Below are positions 58,839 to 64,000 of a stretch of DNA of 64,000 nucleotides, piece after piece. The notes beneath the pieces are model-generated. The model was not told the origin of the DNA. It worked only from the letters and a program-made list of their open reading frames with translations, and ran no database searches. Within the stretch, counting starts at the first letter, position 1. Each line of letters begins with the position of its first letter. The stretch is from Chamaelirium japonicum (lineage: Eukaryota; Streptophyta; Magnoliopsida; Liliales; Melanthiaceae): positions 83,456,319 through 83,520,318 of the forward strand of contig OX393549.1 of assembly GCA_947650365.1 (NCBI GenBank). The letters are read 5' to 3'. Position numbers and translations under genes: made by a program.

Positions 58839-61800
58839 ATGGGTGCGCGCTCCAGACTTAGTTGTTCGGGTGAATTTCGGTCGGTCTTCGATGCGCCATG
58901 TTTCAGGGTGCGCGTTCCAGACTTAGTTTTTCGAGTGAATTTTGGCCGGCCTTCAGTGCACCACCCTTCGTGGTGCGCATTCCAGACATAGTTTTTTGAG
59001 TGAATTTTAGCCAGTCTTTGGTGCGCCACGCTTTGGGGTGCGCGTTCTAGACATAGTTTTTTGGGTGAATTTCTGTCGATGTTCGGTGCGCCACACTTCA
59101 GGGTGTGTGTTCCAGACTTTGTTTTTCTAGCAAATTTCGGTCGGTCTTCGGTGCGCCAAGCTTCGAGGTGCGCACTCCAGACTTAGTTTTTCTGGCGAAT
59201 TTCGATCAGTCTTCGATGAGCAATGCTTTGGGGTGAGCGTTCCAGACTTAGTTTTTTGGGCAAATTTTGGCCGGTCTTCGGGGTGTGCGTTCCAAACTTA
59301 GTTTTTAGGGCGAATTTCAGTCGGTCTTCGGTGAGCCACGATTCGGGGTGCGCGCTCTAGACTTAGTTTTTCGGGTGAATTTTGGCCAGTCTTCGGTGCG
59401 CCACGCTTCGGGGTGCGCGTTCTAGACTTAGTTTCTGAGGATAATTTTGATCGATCTTCGGTGAGCCATGCTTCGGGGTGCGCATTCCTGACTTAGTTTT
59501 TCAGGCAAATTTTAGCCAGACCATGCTTCGGGGTGCACTTTCGAAACTTAGTTTTTTGGGTGAATTTCGCCTGCTCTTTAGTGCGCCAACCTTCAGGGTG
59601 CGCATTCGAGACTTAGTTTTTGGGGAAAATTTTGGTCGATCTTCGGTGCTCCACGCATCGGGGTGCGTGTTCCGGACATTGTTTTACAGGCAAATTTCAG
59701 TAGGTCTTCGATGCGCCACGCTTCGGGATGTGCGTTCCAGACTTAGTTTTTTTGGCAAATTTCAATCGATCATCGATGGAACACACTTCGGGGTGTGCAC
59801 TCCAGACTTAGTTTTTCAGAAGAATTTCGGTCGGTCTCGGTGCGCCACGCTTCGAGGTGCGCGTTTCAAACTTCGTTTTTCGGACAAATTTTGGCCTGTC
59901 TTTGGTGCGCCATGCTTCAGGGTGCGCATTCCAGACTTAGTTTTTTCGTTGAATTTTGGCCGATCTTCAATGCGCCACGCTTCAGGGTGCGCGCTCTAGA
60001 CTTTGTATTTTGATTAAATTTCGGTCGGTCTTCGGTGCGCTACGCTTCAGGGTGCATGTTCCAATCTTAGTTTTTCGGATGATTTTCGATCGGGCTTCGG
60101 TCCGCCACGCTTCGAAGTGCGCGTTCCAAACTTCGTTTTTCAGGTGAATTTTGGCCGGTCTTCGGTGCGCCACACTTCGGGGTGCGCGTTCCAGACTTAG
60201 TTTTTCGGGCGAATTTCGGTCGGTCTTCGATGAGCCACGCTTCGGGGTGCATGTTTCAAACTTCATTTTTCAGGTGAATTTTGGCCTGGCTTCGGTGCGC
60301 CACACTTCGGGGTGCACGCTCCAGACTTAGTTTTTCGGGTGAATTTCGATCGCTCTTTGGTGCGCCACACTTCGGGGTGCGTCTTCCAGACTTAGTTTTT
60401 CGGGCGAATTTTGGCCGGTCTTCGGTGCGACATGCTTCGAGGTGCGCGCACCAAACTTAATTTTTCGAGTGAATTTCGGCAGGTCTTCGGTGTGCCACGC
60501 TTCAGGGTGCACGTTCCAGACTTAGTTTTTTGGTCGAATTTTAGCCGGTCTTTGATGCTCCACCCTTCGGGGTGCGCGTTCAAGACCAAGTTTTTCGAAC
60601 GAATTTCGGCCGGTCTTTGGTGCGCCACGCATCGGGGTGCGCGTTCTTGACTTAGTTTTTCGTGCGAATTTCGGTCGGTCTTCGATGCGTCATGCTTCGG
60701 GGTGCGTGTTCCAAACTTAGTTTTTCTAGCAAATTTAGGCCGGTCAACGGTGCGCCACACTTCGGGGTGCGCACTCTTGCTTAGTTTTTCGGACGAATTG
60801 TGGCCGGTTGTCGGTGCGCCACGCTTCGGGGTGCGCGTTCCAGACTTAGTTTTTTGGATAAATTTTGGCCGGTCTTCGATGTGCCACGCTTCATGGTGCG
60901 CTTTCTAGACTTTGTTTTTCGAGCGAATTTTGATCTGTTTTTGGTACGCAACGCTTCGTGGTGCACGTTCCAGACTTAGTTTTTTGGGCGAATTTTAACC
61001 GGTCTTTGGTGTGTCATGCTTCAGTGTGCGCATTCCATACTTAGTTTTTCAGGTGAATTTCGACCGATCCTCGGTGCGCCATGCTTCAGGGTGTGCGTTC
61101 CAAACTTAGTCTTTTGGGCGAATTTTGGTCGGTCTTTTGTGCGCCATGCTTCGGGGTGCGCGTTCCAGACTTAGTTTTTGAGCGAATTTTGGTCGATCTT
61201 CGGTGCGCCATGCTTCGGGGTGCGCACTTCAAACTTAGTTTTTCCGGTGAATTTCGGCCGGTCTATAGTGCGCCACGCTTCGGGGTGCGCGCTCCAGACA
61301 TAGTTTTTTGGACGAATATCGGGCGGTCTTCGGTGCGCCACGCTTCGGGTTGCGCATTCCAGACTTATTTTTTCTGGCAAATTTCGGTCGGTCTCCGGTG
61401 CGCCACGCTTCGGGGTGAGCGTTACAGACTTAGTCTTTCGGGTGAATTTTGGTCGGTCTTTGGTGCGCCACGCTTCGGGGTGTGCGTTCCTGACTTAATT
61501 TTTCGGGAAAATTTAGGTCAGACTTCGGTGCGCCATGCTTCAGGGTGCGCGTTCCAGACTTAGTTTTTTTGAAAAATTTTGGTCGGTCTTCGGTGCGCCA
61601 CGCTTCGAGGTGCGCGTTCCAGACTTAGTTTTTCGGGCGAATTTCGGCCGATCTTCGGTGTACCACGCTTCGGGGTGCGCATTCCAGACTTAGTTTTTCG
61701 AGCGAATTTTGACCAATCTTCGGTGCACCATGCTTCAGGGTGCGCGTTCCAGACTTAGTTTTTCGGGTGAATTTTAGCCGGTCTTCGGTGCGCCAAGCTT

Positions 61801-64000
61801 AAAGGTGCGCGCTCCAGACTTAGTTTTTCGGGTGAGTTTTGGTCAATCTTTGGTGCACCACGCTTCGGGGTGTGCATTCCAGACTTAGTTTTTTAAACGA
61901 ATTTGGGCATGTCTTCGATGCGCCACGCTTTAGGGTGCGCGTTCCAGACTTAGTTTTTCTGGTGAATTTTGGTCGGTATTCGGTGTGCCATGCTTCGGGG
62001 TGCACGTTCAAGACTTAGTTTTTTGGGCGAATTTTGGTCGGTCGTTAGTGCACCATGCTTTGGGGTGCGTGTTCCAGACTTAGTTTTTCGTGCGAATTTC
62101 GGTCGGACTTCGGTGCGCCATGCTTTGAGGTGCGCGTTTAAGACTTAGTTTTTTGGGTGAATGTCGGCCGGTTTTTGGTGCACCACGCTTCGGGCTGCAC
62201 ATACCAGACTTATTTGTTCGGGCGAATATCGACTGGTCTTCGGTGCGCTACGCTTCGGGGTACGCGCTCCAGACTTAGTTTTTGGGGCAAATTTCGGCCA
62301 ATCTTGGGTGCGCCACGCTTCGGGTGCGTGTTCCTGACTTAGTTTTTTGGGCGAATTTTGGTCGGTCTTCGGTGAGACACGCTTCGGGGTGTGCGCTCCA
62401 GATTTAGTTTTTCGAGTGAATTTTGATCGGTCTTCGGTGCGCCATGTTTCGGGGTGCGCATTTTAGACTTAGTTTTTCGGGCGAATTTCAGCCGGTCTTC
62501 GATACACCACCCTCCGAGGTGCGCGTTCCAGATATAGTTTTTCGAGCGAATTTCGGCCAGTCTTCGGTGCACCACGCTTTAGGGTGTGCGTTCTAGACTT
62601 AGTTTTTCGGGCGAATTTCTTTTGGTGTTCAGTGCGTCATGCTTCGGGGTGCGTGTTCCAGACTTAGTTTTTCTAGTGAATTTCGGTCGATCTTCGGTGC
62701 GCTACGCTTTGGGGTGCGCACTCCAGACTTAGTTTTTCTAACGAATTTCGACCGGTCTTCGGTGCGCCACCCATTGGGGTGCGCGTTCCAGACTTTGTTT
62801 TTTGGGCGAATTTTGGCTGGTCTTCGATGCGCCACGCTTCGGGGTGCGCATTCCAGACTTAGTTTTTAGGGCAAATTTTGGCCGGTCTTTAGTGTGCCAC
62901 GATTCGGGGTATGTGTTCTATACTTAGTTTTTCGGGTGAATTTCGGTCGGTCTTCGGTGCGCCACGCTTCGAGGTGCGCGTTCCTGACTTCATTTTTCGG
63001 GAGAATTTCATCCGGTCTTCTGTGCGCCATGTTTTGGGGTGCACGTTCCAGACTTAGTTTTTTGGGCTAATTTTGATCGGTCTTCGGTGCGCCATGCTTC
63101 GGGGTGTGCGTTCCTGACTTAGTTTTTCAAGTGAATTTCTGCCAGACCACGCTTCGAGGTGCGCTTTCTAGATTTAGTTTTTCGGGTGAATTTTGCCTGG
63201 TATTCGGTTCGTCAAGCTTCGGGGTGTGCGTTCGAGACTTAGTTTTTCGAGCGAATTTCGATCGGTCTTCGGTGCGCCACGCATCAGGGTGCGAGTTTCA
63301 GACTTAGTTTTTCAGGTGAATTTCGGTCGGTCTTCGGTGCGCCATGCTTCGGGGTGCGTGTTCCAGACTTAGTTTTTCTGGCAAATTTCAGCCGGTCTTC
63401 GATGCACCATGCTTCGAGGTACGCACTCCAGACTTAGTTTTTCGGGTGAATTTCGGTCGATCTTCGATGCGCCACGCTTCAGGGTCCGCGTTCCAGACTT
63501 AGTTTTTTGGATAAATTTCGGCCTGTCTTTGGTGCGCCATGCTTCGGGGTGCGCGTTCCTGACTTAGTTTTTCCAATGAATTTTGGTTGGTCTTCGTTGC
63601 GCCACGCTTCGAGATGCGCACTCCAGACTTTGTGTTTCGAGTGAATTTGGGTCGGTCTTCGGTGAGCCACGCTTCGGGGTGCGCGGTCCAAACTTAGTTT
63701 TTCGGAAGATTTTTGGCCGGGCTTCGGTGCGCCACGCTTCGGGGTGCGTGTTCCAAACTTAGTTTTTCGGGTGAATTTCGACCAATCTTCGGTACGCCAC
63801 GCTTCGGGGTGCGCATTCCAGACTTAGTTTTTCGGGCAAATTTTGGTCGATCTTCGGTGCGCCACGCTACGGGGTGCGCGCTCCAGACTTAATTCTTCGG
63901 GTGAATTTCGGCCGGTCTTTGGTGCGCCACACTTCGGGGTGCGTCTTTCAAACTTAGTTTTTCGAGCGAATTTTCGCCGGTCTTCGGTGCGATATACTTC
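58839..64000. repeat. 65 bp satellite array, block 6
   Basis: About 79 monomers run to the window end. The first ~3.9 kb continues the right copy of the 8.2 kb duplication. Short marker monomers lie near 59514 and 63141. No gene. Confidence 0.95.

Larger units (their letters stand above)
45230..62800. repeat. Right copy of the ~8.2 kb duplication, split by the copia element
   Basis: After the copia element (48498-58838) is set aside, this segment matches 37020-44350 with small losses: about 33 bp near 47080, 15 bp near 59280 and one monomer near 59420. Matching ends near 62800, where the monomer order diverges. Confidence 0.78.

Overview
The window is nuclear heterochromatin of a land plant, almost certainly a flowering plant. 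I see no host gene. About 41.5 kb (65 percent) is one tandem satellite with a ~65 bp monomer, roughly 640 copies in six blocks. The rest is LTR retrotransposons inserted into that satellite. Plant origin is supported by Cassandra-type 5S-carrying terminal-repeat elements, a Ty1/copia polyprotein of plant type with a tRNA-Met primer site, and a Ty3/gypsy gag of the plant FHxxHGH type. Species cannot be read from this.

Layout: 1-369, Cassandra element whose 3' LTR is cut by the satellite edge; 370-4696, satellite; 4697-5998, remnant of a Ty3/gypsy-like element (minisatellite-rich 3' region plus 3' LTR); 5999-9880, satellite; 9881-12512, solo LTR of a probable chromovirus-like element with an (AT)n run; 12513-13734, satellite; 13735-21263, full-length non-autonomous Ty3/gypsy element (LTRs, decayed gag, no pol, five different tandem-repeat families); 21264-31105, satellite; 31106-31433, Cassandra solo LTR; 31434-48497, satellite with higher-order organisation; 48498-58838, full-length Ty1/copia element on the minus strand whose downstream LTR holds another Cassandra solo LTR (49867-50207); 58839-64000, satellite.

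Target-site duplications order the events. The satellite existed first, a ~3.24 kb higher-order unit and then an ~8.2 kb segment were tandemly duplicated, the copia element landed in one duplicate (the empty site survives in the sister copies), and a Cassandra element then entered the copia LTR and was reduced to a solo LTR.

Nothing here works as a protein pathway. All polyproteins are broken by stops or frameshifts. The most interesting material is structural: a 65 bp CpG-rich monomer that folds as a C(TTCG)G-capped hairpin, its higher-order history, and a gag-only retroelement carrying five unrelated tandem repeats, one of them about 14 hairpins in a row. The many 60-170 residue open frames in the satellite are by-products of a period not divisible by three and are not annotated as genes.
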